Shown piece by piece: positions 7,311-16,191 of a stretch of 64,000 nucleotides of DNA. Each line of letters opens with the position of its first letter. The stretch's first letter is position 1. Below the pieces are notes generated by a model. The model ran no database searches and had not been told where the DNA came from. It was given only the letters and a program-made list of their open reading frames with translations. The DNA comes from SIG603 sp963589785 (GTDB taxonomy: Bacteria; Bacillota; Clostridia; Oscillospirales; Acutalibacteraceae), in NCBI GenBank assembly GCA_963589785.1, contig CAVAMJ010000004.1, forward strand, positions 62,001-126,000, in the 5' to 3' direction. Both the position numbers and the translations under genes were made by a program.

Positions 7311-10300
7311 ATGGCTAATTACAAAACCGTCAAGGTAGGAAACACTACCGTCAAGGAAGTTCCTCTCGGAAAACAGACGAGACTTAGCTTCTCTAAGATT
7401 GACGAAGTAATTGATATGCCAAACCTCATTGAGATTCAGAAGAAGTCCTATGAGTGGTTCCTCAAGAAGGGACTCAAGGAAGTTTTCGACGATGTCTCAG
7501 GCATAACCGATTTCAACAATAAGCTCGTTCTCGATTTTATCGACTACAAGCTTGACGACAAACCGAACTACAGCGTCACCGAGTGTAAGGACAGAGACGC
7601 TACCTACTCCGCGCCGCTCAGAGTAACGGCACGTCTTTTCAACAAGGAGACAGGCGAGGTTCAGGTAAGCGAAGTCTTCATGGGTGACTTCCCACTTATG
7701 ACGGATTCCGGTACCTTCGTTATCAACGGTGCCGAGCGTGTTATCGTTTCCCAGCTCGTAAGAAGCCCTGGTGTTTACTACAAGATGGATTACGATAAGA
7801 CAGGTAAAGAGCTCTTCAGCGCAACGGTTATCCCTAACCGCGGTGCTTGGCTTGAGTACGAGAACGACGTTAACGACGTTTACTACGTACGTATCGATAA
7901 GAACAGAAAGCTCCCGATCACTGTTTTCATCAGAGCATTAGGCTTAGGCTCCGATACAGAGATTCGTGAGAAGTTCGGCTATGACTGCGATATGCTCGAG
8001 GCAACTCTTGCTAAGGACACAACAAAGAACTACGAAGAGGGTCTTTTTGAGGTCTACAAGAAGCTTCGCCCATCAGAGCCTCCGACGGTCGACAGCGCAA
8101 AATCCCACATTGAGGGACTTTTCTTCGACTCAAGAAGATACGACATCTCAAGAGTCGGTAGATATAAATACAACAAGAAGCTTAAGCTTGAGGGAAGACT
8201 CACAGGTCAGACCCTTTCAAGACCTATCGTTGACGAGTACACAGGCGAGATTCTCGCTGAGGCAGGAGAGTACATCTCAAGAGAGAGAGCAGCAGAGCTT
8301 GACGATCTCGGTGTATACGAGTGCTTCGTAACAGTCGGCGACAAGGAAGCTAAAATCATCTCCAACGGCATGGTTGACATCGACAAGTATGTCAAGCTTA
8401 CCGATGAGCAGAAAGAGGATTGGGGCATCAACGAGAGAGTTTGCTATCGTGCCCTTCGTGAGATTCTCGATGAGTGCGGTGACGATGAGGAAGAGCTCAA
8501 GAATCAGATTAGACTTCGCAAGAAGGATCTCATTCCGGATCACATCACTCTTGACGATATCTTCGCTACAATCAGCTATATGCTCAACCTTACCGTAAAC
8601 CTCGGTGTCACAGACGATATCGACCACCTCGGTAACAGAAGAACAAGAAGCGTCGGCGAGCTTCTTCAGAATCAGGTCAGAATCGGTTTCTCAAGACTTG
8701 AGAGAGTTATCCGTGAGAGAATGACTCTTCAGGCTCAGGATTCCGAGCAGCTCTCACCTCATTCACTCATCAACATTCGCCCGGTTGTCGCAGCTATCAG
8801 AGAGTTCTTCGGTTCTTCTCCGCTTTCTCAGTTCATGGACCAGAACAACCCGCTTTCTGAGCTCACACATAAGAGAAGACTTTCCGCTTTGGGACCTGGC
8901 GGTCTTTCAAGAGACCGTGCTTCCTTCGAGGTTCGAGATGTTCACTACACACACTACGGTCGTATGTGCCCTATCGAATCACCTGAAGGACCTAACATCG
9001 GACTTATCTCCTATCTTGCTACATTTGCTAAAATCAACCACTACGGCTTCATTGAGACACCTTTCAGAAAGGTCGACAAAGAGACCGGTACGGTTACAAC
9101 AGAAGTTGAATATATGACAGCAGACGCAGAGGACGAGTACATCGTAGCTCAGGCTAACGAGCCGCTCGATGAGAACGGACACTTCGTTAACGCCCGTGTC
9201 GTTTGCCGTTTCAGAGACGAATTCATCGAGGTCGATCCTTCAAAGATTGACTACATGGACGTTTCACCTAAGATGGTTGTTTCAGTCGCAACCGCATGTA
9301 TCCCGTTCCTCGAGAACGATGACGCAAACCGAGCTCTCATGGGATCAAACATGCAGAAGCAGGCTGTTCCGCTTCTTAAGACAGAATCTGCCGTTGTCGC
9401 TACAGGTATGGAGTACAAGGCAGCTGTCGACTCCGGCGTTTGCGTTCTTGCAAAGCATGCCGGTGTTGTCGAGTATGTCTCGGCAGACGTAATTAAGGTT
9501 AAGACCGATGAAGGTCTTATGGACGAGTACGAGGTTATCAAGTTCCTTCGTTCCAACCAGTCCACTTGTGTCAACCAGATTCCTTGCGTTGCAAAGGGCG
9601 AGAGAGTCGAAGTAGGCACAGTCCTCGCTGACGGTCCCGCTATCAAGAACGGTGAGATTGCTCTCGGTAAGAATGCTCTCATCGGATTTATGACATGGGA
9701 AGGTTACAACTACGAGGATGCTGTTCTTCTTAACGAAAGACTCGTAAGAGATGACGTTTACACCTCAATTCACATTGAGGAATATGAGATCGAGTGCAGA
9801 GATACCAAGCTCGGACCTGAGGAAATCACAAGAGATATTCCGAACGTCGGTGAGGATATGCTCCGTGACCTCGATGAAAGAGGTATCATCCGCATCGGTG
9901 CCGAGGTTGTCGCAGGCGACATTCTCGTCGGTAAGGTTTCTCCTAAGGGTGAGACTGAGCTCACAGCCGAGGAAAGACTTCTTCGTGCAATCTTCGGTGA
10001 GAAGGCACGTGAGGTTAGAGATACTTCCCTTAGACTTCCGCACGGCGCTTACGGTACAGTCGTAGCCGTCAAGGAGTTCACAAGCGAGAACTCCAAGGAG
10101 TTAAGCCCCGGAGTTAAGCGTGTTGTCCGCTGCTATATCGCTCAGAAGAGAAAGATCTCTGTCGGTGATAAGATGGCTGGTCGTCACGGTAACAAGGGTG
10201 TTGTTTCCAGAATTCTTCCGTCTGAGGATATGCCTTTCCTCGAGGACGGTACTCCGCTCGATATCGTTCTTAACCCGCTGGGCGTTCCTTCTCGAATGAA

Positions 10301-11117
10301 CATCGGACAGGTTCTCGAGGTTCACCTTGGAATGGCTGCTACTGCACTCGGCTGGAAGATTATGACACCTGTCTTCGACGGTGCTCATGAGCAGGATATC
10401 CGTGAGTGGTTCGCAGAAGCAAACAGAATTAAGGACGAGAGAAGCTTCCTCAAGGGTGTTCCGTTCACTCAGGACGGTAAGTTCTGGCTTCGTGACGGCA
10501 GAAGCGGTGAGTACTTCGATAACCCTGTTACAGTAGGATTCATGTACTACCTCAAGCTGCATCACCTTGTTGATGATAAGATTCATGCTCGTTCCACAGG
10601 TCCTTACTCACTCGTTACTCAGCAGCCTCTGGGCGGTAAGGCTCAGTTCGGCGGACAGAGATTCGGTGAGATGGAAGTTTGGGCACTCGAGGCTTACGGT
10701 GCTGCTTATACACTTCAGGAAATCCTCACAGTTAAGTCCGATGACGTTGTCGGTCGTGTTGAAACATACGAGGCAATCGTTAAGGGTCAGAACATTCCTA
10801 CTCCTGGTATTCCTGAGTCCTTCAAGGTTCTCATTAAGGAGCTTCAGGCTCTCGGTCTTGACATGAAGGTTCTCGATAAGGAGCAGAACGAAATCGACCT
10901 CAGACAGACTTACGAGGAGGACGAGAAGCTGCCTACAGCTGACGTCAATTTCGACGAAGCAAACGTTGCCGATGATCTCGACGGTTACAGAGAGGTAGAC
11001 GGCGAGGACGACGATATCTTCGAGAGTGATTCCTACACATCGGATGATGACGACGATTCAGAATTTTACAGCCAGACCGGAGACATGGACTTCGGCGATG
11101 ACGAAGATTTAATATAA
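7311..11117 (+). CDS. rpoB: RNA polymerase subunit beta
   Basis: 1268 residues from the ATG at 7311, a normal length for Firmicute beta. It carries the rifampicin region (SSPLSQFMDQNNPLSELTHK and KRRLSALGPGGL), the fork and switch segments (YEDAVLLNERLV), and the KMAGRHGNKGVV and QPLGGKAQFGGQRFGEMEVW blocks of the catalytic core. The rifampicin pocket residues look wild type. The last about 60 residues are a long acidic tail. GGAG stands 11 nt before the chosen start; an in-frame TTG at 7266 has no ribosome binding site. rpoC follows after 18 nt. Confidence 0.98.
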   Translation: MANYKTVKVGNTTVKEVPLGKQTRLSFSKIDEVIDMPNLIEIQKKSYEWFLKKGLKEVFDDVSGITDFNNKLVLDFIDYKLDDKPNYSVTECKDRDATYSAPLRVTARLFNKETGEVQVSEVFMGDFPLMTDSGTFVINGAERVIVSQLVRSPGVYYKMDYDKTGKELFSATVIPNRGAWLEYENDVNDVYYVRIDKNRKLPITVFIRALGLGSDTEIREKFGYDCDMLEATLAKDTTKNYEEGLFEVYKKLRPSEPPTVDSAKSHIEGLFFDSRRYDISRVGRYKYNKKLKLEGRLTGQTLSRPIVDEYTGEILAEAGEYISRERAAELDDLGVYECFVTVGDKEAKIISNGMVDIDKYVKLTDEQKEDWGINERVCYRALREILDECGDDEEELKNQIRLRKKDLIPDHITLDDIFATISYMLNLTVNLGVTDDIDHLGNRRTRSVGELLQNQVRIGFSRLERVIRERMTLQAQDSEQLSPHSLINIRPVVAAIREFFGSSPLSQFMDQNNPLSELTHKRRLSALGPGGLSRDRASFEVRDVHYTHYGRMCPIESPEGPNIGLISYLATFAKINHYGFIETPFRKVDKETGTVTTEVEYMTADAEDEYIVAQANEPLDENGHFVNARVVCRFRDEFIEVDPSKIDYMDVSPKMVVSVATACIPFLENDDANRALMGSNMQKQAVPLLKTESAVVATGMEYKAAVDSGVCVLAKHAGVVEYVSADVIKVKTDEGLMDEYEVIKFLRSNQSTCVNQIPCVAKGERVEVGTVLADGPAIKNGEIALGKNALIGFMTWEGYNYEDAVLLNERLVRDDVYTSIHIEEYEIECRDTKLGPEEITRDIPNVGEDMLRDLDERGIIRIGAEVVAGDILVGKVSPKGETELTAEERLLRAIFGEKAREVRDTSLRLPHGAYGTVVAVKEFTSENSKELSPGVKRVVRCYIAQKRKISVGDKMAGRHGNKGVVSRILPSEDMPFLEDGTPLDIVLNPLGVPSRMNIGQVLEVHLGMAATALGWKIMTPVFDGAHEQDIREWFAEANRIKDERSFLKGVPFTQDGKFWLRDGRSGEYFDNPVTVGFMYYLKLHHLVDDKIHARSTGPYSLVTQQPLGGKAQFGGQRFGEMEVWALEAYGAAYTLQEILTVKSDDVVGRVETYEAIVKGQNIPTPGIPESFKVLIKELQALGLDMKVLDKEQNEIDLRQTYEEDEKLPTADVNFDEANVADDLDGYREVDGEDDDIFESDSYTSDDDDDSEFYSQTGDMDFGDDEDLI

Positions 11118-11135
11118 GAAGGGGGTACGGATTAG

Positions 11136-14100
11136 ATGGAATATAATGCATTTGATTCAATTAAGATAGGTCTTGCTTCTCCCGAGCAGATCAGAGAGTG
11201 GTCCTACGGTGAAGTTAAAAAGCCTGAAACCATCAACTACAGAACCCTCAAGCCGGAAAGAGACGGCCTTTACTGCGAGCGCATTTTTGGACCTCAGAAG
11301 GACTGGGAATGCCACTGCGGTAAGTATAAGAGGATTAGATATAAAGGTAAGGTCTGCGAGCGTTGTGGCGTTGAGGTCACTCGCTCAAAGGTCAGACGTG
11401 AGAGAATGGGTCACATCGAGCTTGCTGCTCCTGTTTCCCACATCTGGTATTTCAAGGGCATTCCTTCAAGAATCGGCCTTATGCTGGATATCTCTCCGAG
11501 AATTCTCGAGAGAGTTCTCTACTTCGCTTCCTTCATCGTAACAGATGTTAAGGAAGGTTCCGCTGCCGAGAAAGAGCTCAGCGTAATGCAGACTCTTTCC
11601 GAGAGCGAATACAGAACCATGAAGGACAAGTACGAGGACGACTTCGAGGCAGGAATGGGCGCCGAGGCTATCAAGGCTTTGCTTGAGAGAATCGATGTTG
11701 AAGCCCTTTCCGCTTCCCTCAAGAACGAACTCACAGACGCAAGCGGTCAGAAGAGAGTAAGACTTCTCAAGAGACTCGACTGCGTAGAGTCCTTCAGAAT
11801 TTCAGGCAACCGTCCTGAGTGGATGATTCTTGATGTTGTGCCGGTTCTTCCGCCTGACATCAGACCTATGGTTCAGCTCGACGGTGGCAGATTTGCAACA
11901 AGTGATCTTAACGATCTTTACAGAAGAGTTATCAACAGAAACAACCGTCTTAAGAGACTTTTAGAGCTTCACGCTCCTGACATCATCGTCAGAAACGAGA
12001 AGAGAATGCTCCAGGAGGCTGTTGATGCTCTCATCGATAACGGCAGAAGAGGAAGACCTGTTGTCGGTCCTAACAACAGACCGCTCAAGTCACTCTCCGA
12101 TATGCTCAAGGGTAAGCAGGGACGTTTCCGTCAGAACCTTCTCGGTAAGCGTGTTGACTACTCCGGACGTTCGGTTATCGTTGTCGGTCCTGAGCTCAAG
12201 ATGTATCAGTGCGGTGTTCCGAAGGAAATGGCACTCGAGCTCTTCAAGCCTTTCGTTATGAAGAGACTCGTTGAGACAGGCGCAGCTGACAACATCAAGG
12301 CAGCAAGAAAGGCTGTCGAGAGAGCTAAGCCTCAGGTTTGGGATGCACTCGAGATCGTAATCAAGGATCATCCGGTTCTTCTCAACCGTGCTCCTACACT
12401 TCACAGACTCGGTATTCAGGCATTTGAGCCGGTTCTCGTTGAGGGTCGTGCACTTAAGCTCCATCCGCTCGCATGTACAGCTTACAACGCTGACTTCGAC
12501 GGCGACCAGATGGCTATTCACGTTCCGCTTTCTGCTGAGGCACAGGCTGAGGCAAGATACCTCATGCTCGCTGCTAACAACCTCTTGAAGCCAGCTGACG
12601 GTAAGCCGGTTGTTGTTCCTACACAGGATATGATCCTCGGTTCTTACTACCTCACACTCGACAAGGGCGTTTACTGCGACGAGGAGGGTAACCCGGTTGA
12701 GGGCAAGAGCAACTATGTCAACTACGACATCACACGTCTCAGAAGAGACGCTGGCGAGAGAGATACAGTTGACACAGGCATTAAGCCGGTTCTCTACTTC
12801 AAGGATGTCAATGAGGCAGAGGTTGCATATATTTCCCACGCAATCACACTTCACACAAAAATCAGAGTCAGAAAGAGCGTTGAATACAACGGAAAGACTT
12901 ACACAGGTATCATCGATACCACAATGGGTAAGATTATCTTCAACCGTGCTATTCCGCAGGACATCGGATTTATCGACAGAAGCAATCCTGACGATGTTCT
13001 TCGTTATGAGGTAGACTTCCTCGTTAAGAAGGGCGGACTCGGAAAGATCATCGATAAGTGTATCAGAACTCACGGCACAGAGATCACCAGTGAGGTTCTT
13101 GATAACATCAAGGCTCAGGGTTATAAGTATTCCACAATCGGTGCTATCACCGTTGCTGTTCAGGATGCTACAATTCCTGGCGAAAAGAAGGCTATCCTTG
13201 CTAAGGCAGAGGCAGAGGTTGACCAGATCCGTGAGGACTTCGACTTCGGTCTTCTCTCCGATAACGAGCGTTACAGCGCAGTTGTCGATGCATGGAGCCG
13301 TGCAACAGATGATGTTACTAAGGCTCTTCAGGACGGTCTTGATCAGTACAACCCGATCTTCATGATGGCTGATTCCGGTGCTCGAGGATCTATGTCTCAG
13401 ATTCGTCAGCTCGCCGGTATGCGTGGCCTTATCGCTAACACATCAGGTAAGACTATCGAAATTCCGATCAGAGCTAACTACCGTGAAGGTCTTAATATCA
13501 TCGAATACTTCATTTCATCTCGAGGCGCACGTAAAGGTCTTGCCGATACTGCTCTTCGTACTGCCGACTCTGGTTACCTCACAAGAAGACTTGTTGATGT
13601 CTCCCAGGAGGTTATCATCCACGAGGCAGACTGCCATACAACAGAGGGTCTTGAGATCTCCGATATCACATCAGGTCCCGAGACAATCGAGTCCTTCTCC
13701 GAGAGACTTGTCGGAAGATATCTTCTCGAGGACTGCAAGGACGAGAACGGCAATGTCATCGTCAGCTGCGATAAGCTCATGGACGAGGACGATGCAAAGA
13801 AGATTGTTGACGCAGGCTACAAGTCAATCAAGATTCGTTCAATCCTCAACTGCCACGCTACAAGAGGCGTTTGTATCAAGTGCTACGGTTCATCCCTTGC
13901 AAACGGCAAGCCTGTTCAGGTCGGTGACACCGTCGGTATCATCGCTGCTCAGTCCATCGGTGAGCCTGGTACACAGCTTACAATGAGAACCTTCCATACC
14001 GGTGGTGTTGCTTCCGCCGAGGATATCACTCAGGGTCTTCCGAGAGTTGAAGAGCTCTTCGAGGGCAGAAAGCCTAAGAAGCTCGCTATCATCTCTGAGA

Positions 14101-14837
14101 TCAGCGGTGAGGTTTCCGTTGAGGAAGTCAGAAGAACTCAGAATGTTGTTGTTACAAACAACAATGACGGCGACGTCAGAAAGTACTCTATCCCGTTCGG
14201 CACACGTCCTACCGTTCAGGCAGGTCAGTACATCGAAAAGGGTACAAGAATCACAGAGGGTTCTGTTAACCCGCATGATGTTCTTGCTGTTCTCGGTGAG
14301 CAGGCTGTTCAGGATTACCTCATTCTCGAAGTTCAGAAGACCTACCGTCAGCAGGGTGTTGATATCGCCGATAAGCACATCGAGGTTATCGTTCGCCAGA
14401 TGCTCAGAAAGGTCAAAGTTAAGACTCAGGGCTCTTCCGATCTTATCGTTGGCGCTACTGTTGATAAGGCAGATATCTACAACGCAAACAAGAGAATTGA
14501 GGCAAGAATCGAAGCTGGTGAGACAGGACTTGAGTTCGCTGAGTACGAGCCGATTCTTCTCGGTATCACAAAGGCTTCTCTTGCAACAGACTCCTTCATG
14601 TCAGCCGCATCCTTCCAGGAGACAACAAGAGTTCTCACAGATGCAGCTATCAAGGGTAAGGTTGACCACCTTCTCGGACTCAAGGAGAACGTTATCATCG
14701 GTAACCTTATTCCTGCAGGTACAGGCATGCAGTGCTACAACGATGTCACAATCGAACGTGTCGGAGCAGAGAAGAAGGCTGACGAGGATGTTCCCGTGGA
14801 TGCTTCTGCTGAAGTCGAGACTAGCGATGCAGAGTAA
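11136..14837 (+). CDS. rpoC: RNA polymerase subunit beta'
   Basis: 1233 residues. The N-terminal zinc site reads CHCGKYKRIRYKGKVCERCG, the clamp and lid follow, and the catalytic Mg loop NADFDGDQMAIHVPLS is intact near residue 450. The trigger-loop/bridge region and the second Zn-type cysteine set (CHATRGVCIKCYG) are also present. It forms the core enzyme with RpoB. The start is supported by AAGGGGG 13 nt upstream. Codon use is strongly biased, as expected for high expression. Confidence 0.98.
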   Translation: MEYNAFDSIKIGLASPEQIREWSYGEVKKPETINYRTLKPERDGLYCERIFGPQKDWECHCGKYKRIRYKGKVCERCGVEVTRSKVRRERMGHIELAAPVSHIWYFKGIPSRIGLMLDISPRILERVLYFASFIVTDVKEGSAAEKELSVMQTLSESEYRTMKDKYEDDFEAGMGAEAIKALLERIDVEALSASLKNELTDASGQKRVRLLKRLDCVESFRISGNRPEWMILDVVPVLPPDIRPMVQLDGGRFATSDLNDLYRRVINRNNRLKRLLELHAPDIIVRNEKRMLQEAVDALIDNGRRGRPVVGPNNRPLKSLSDMLKGKQGRFRQNLLGKRVDYSGRSVIVVGPELKMYQCGVPKEMALELFKPFVMKRLVETGAADNIKAARKAVERAKPQVWDALEIVIKDHPVLLNRAPTLHRLGIQAFEPVLVEGRALKLHPLACTAYNADFDGDQMAIHVPLSAEAQAEARYLMLAANNLLKPADGKPVVVPTQDMILGSYYLTLDKGVYCDEEGNPVEGKSNYVNYDITRLRRDAGERDTVDTGIKPVLYFKDVNEAEVAYISHAITLHTKIRVRKSVEYNGKTYTGIIDTTMGKIIFNRAIPQDIGFIDRSNPDDVLRYEVDFLVKKGGLGKIIDKCIRTHGTEITSEVLDNIKAQGYKYSTIGAITVAVQDATIPGEKKAILAKAEAEVDQIREDFDFGLLSDNERYSAVVDAWSRATDDVTKALQDGLDQYNPIFMMADSGARGSMSQIRQLAGMRGLIANTSGKTIEIPIRANYREGLNIIEYFISSRGARKGLADTALRTADSGYLTRRLVDVSQEVIIHEADCHTTEGLEISDITSGPETIESFSERLVGRYLLEDCKDENGNVIVSCDKLMDEDDAKKIVDAGYKSIKIRSILNCHATRGVCIKCYGSSLANGKPVQVGDTVGIIAAQSIGEPGTQLTMRTFHTGGVASAEDITQGLPRVEELFEGRKPKKLAIISEISGEVSVEEVRRTQNVVVTNNNDGDVRKYSIPFGTRPTVQAGQYIEKGTRITEGSVNPHDVLAVLGEQAVQDYLILEVQKTYRQQGVDIADKHIEVIVRQMLRKVKVKTQGSSDLIVGATVDKADIYNANKRIEARIEAGETGLEFAEYEPILLGITKASLATDSFMSAASFQETTRVLTDAAIKGKVDHLLGLKENVIIGNLIPAGTGMQCYNDVTIERVGAEKKADEDVPVDASAEVETSDAE

Positions 14838-14899
14838 TTAATATAAACTCTTATCGAAAGTTTCTATTAAAAAACCGCTGAATAAAGCCAAAAAAGTGC

Positions 14900-14928
14900 T
14901 TGACATTATCCACCCTTTGTGGTAGAAT
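14900..14928 (+). promoter_or_regulatory. Promoter of the str operon leader
   Basis: TTGACA, 17 nt, TAGAAT with an extended -10 (TGG just upstream). Transcription would start near 14935, only about 27 nt before a strong terminator hairpin. The -10 context TTGTGGTARAAT recurs before tuf and the PTS gene. Confidence 0.75.
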
Positions 14929-14961
14929 TCCATTCTGGGCGGTAATGATACGGATACTAAT

Positions 14962-15000
14962 GTGTCCTGATGGATTTTATCGCCGTCAGGGCACTTTTTT
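14962..15000 (+). terminator. Strong terminator/attenuator between rpoC and rpsL
   Basis: A 12-bp stem (14962-14973 with 14983-14994, two G.U pairs near each end), 9-nt loop ATTTTATCG, and six T's. It can end the rpoBC transcript. Because a promoter lies 35-60 nt upstream it can also act on the rpsL transcript. Confidence 0.85.
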
Positions 15001-15118
15001 GTATATATCGCCCAAAACGAAAAGGTGAAACCTGTTAACACTGAAATAGACAAGGCTTATTTCTACCTTGTTTATCATACATATATTAGAAAAATTTATA
15101 ATGAGGAGGTGCACACAT

Positions 15119-15541
15119 TTGCCTACATTTAACCAGTTAGTTCACAACGGACGTAGTGTAAAGGACTCAAAAGCTAAGGCTCCGGCACTTTTAAAGGGAT
15201 GGAACTCAAAGAAGAGAGTTGCTATCGATCAGGATAGCCCACAAAAGCGTGGCGTTTGCACATCAGTTAAGACTGCTACACCTAAGAAGCCTAACTCAGC
15301 TCTTCGTAAGATCGCCAGAGTAAGACTTTCCAACGGTATGGAAGTTACAGCTTATATCCCGGGTGAGGGACACAACCTTCAGGAGCATAGCGTTGTTATG
15401 ATCCGTGGCGGCCGTGTAAGAGATATCCCTGGTGTACGTTATCACATCATCAGAGGCGCTCTCGATGCTCAGGGTGTTGCTAAGAGAATGCAGTCCAGAT
15501 CCAAGTACGGCGCTAAGAAGCCGAAGGCAGGTAAGAAGTAA
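15119..15541 (+). CDS. rpsL: 30S ribosomal protein S12
   Basis: 140 residues from a TTG start, giving the usual N-terminus PTFNQLV; GAGGAGGT lies at 15103-15110. The decoding-site loops are present: TATPKKPNSALRK, with the Lys whose change gives streptomycin resistance in other bacteria, and PGEGHNLQEHSVV. It ends in a Lys-rich tail. First gene of the str operon; a 159-nt structured spacer precedes rpsG. Confidence 0.97.
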   Translation: MPTFNQLVHNGRSVKDSKAKAPALLKGWNSKKRVAIDQDSPQKRGVCTSVKTATPKKPNSALRKIARVRLSNGMEVTAYIPGEGHNLQEHSVVMIRGGRVRDIPGVRYHIIRGALDAQGVAKRMQSRSKYGAKKPKAGKK

Positions 15542-15579
15542 TTTAATTACTGCCATTACACAAATTCGTTAATTCAAAC

Positions 15580-15676
15580 CATAGGCTTGCCGGAATAAAT
15601 CCGGTCAGGCGTTTATATAAATATAAATGCCGATCCTTAGCCAGGCGGGAGTTTGAACTTTCGAGTACCTATGATA
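15580..15676 (+). promoter_or_regulatory. Structured rpsL-rpsG spacer, candidate S7 control element
   Basis: The spacer holds CATAGG near 15581 pairing with CCTATG near 15668, enclosing CCGGA-n5-TCCGG and GGCGTTTA-n8-TAAATGCC, so a multibranch fold can be drawn. In Escherichia coli S7 represses its operon at the rpsL-rpsG junction. Whether this element does the same is inference. Confidence 0.4.
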
Positions 15677-15700
15677 TCATTTTATGAAGGAGGGAAGACT

Positions 15701-16171
15701 ATGCCAAGAAGAGGCAATATAGCAAAGCGTGACGTTTTGCCAGATCCTATGTACAATTCGAAGCTCGTTACACGTCTTATCAACAGCATCATGCTCGACG
15801 GTAAGAAGGGTGTAGCTCAGAAGATCGTTTACGATGCATTCGCAATCGTTGAGGAGAAATCCGGTAAGGATGCATTAGAGGTTTTTGAGGCAGCAATGGA
15901 GAATGTTATGCCGACAGTTGAGACAAAGTCCAGACGTGTCGGTGGTGCTAACTACCAGGTTCCGATCGAGGTTCGTCCTGAGAGACGCCAGACACTCGGA
16001 CTCAGATGGTTAACTCAGTACTCCAGAGCTCGTTCCGAGAAGACAATGAAGGAGCGTCTTGCAAACGAGATCCTCGATGCCGTTAATGGTGCAGGCGGAG
16101 CAGCTAAGAAGCGCGAAGATACACACAGAATGGCAGAAGCAAACAGAGCATTCGCACATTACAGATGGTAA
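15701..16171 (+). CDS. rpsG: 30S ribosomal protein S7
   Basis: 156 residues, full length, starting MPRRGNIAKRDVLPDP after AAGGAGGG. The S7 signature DPMYNSKLVTRLINSIMLDGKK and the helical core (RRVGGANYQVPIEVRPERR) are present. It binds the 3' major domain of 16S rRNA and nucleates the small-subunit head. fusA starts 20 nt after its stop. Confidence 0.97.
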   Translation: MPRRGNIAKRDVLPDPMYNSKLVTRLINSIMLDGKKGVAQKIVYDAFAIVEEKSGKDALEVFEAAMENVMPTVETKSRRVGGANYQVPIEVRPERRQTLGLRWLTQYSRARSEKTMKERLANEILDAVNGAGGAAKKREDTHRMAEANRAFAHYRW

Positions 16172-16191
16172 TCGCTGTTTAGGAGGAAATT

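Noticed and set aside
12090..13073. 327-codon open frame antisense to rpoC
   Set aside because: A by-product of the strong codon bias of rpoC: composition is unnatural, no binding site, no family features. The same holds for the antisense frame at 17143-17949 in fusA.
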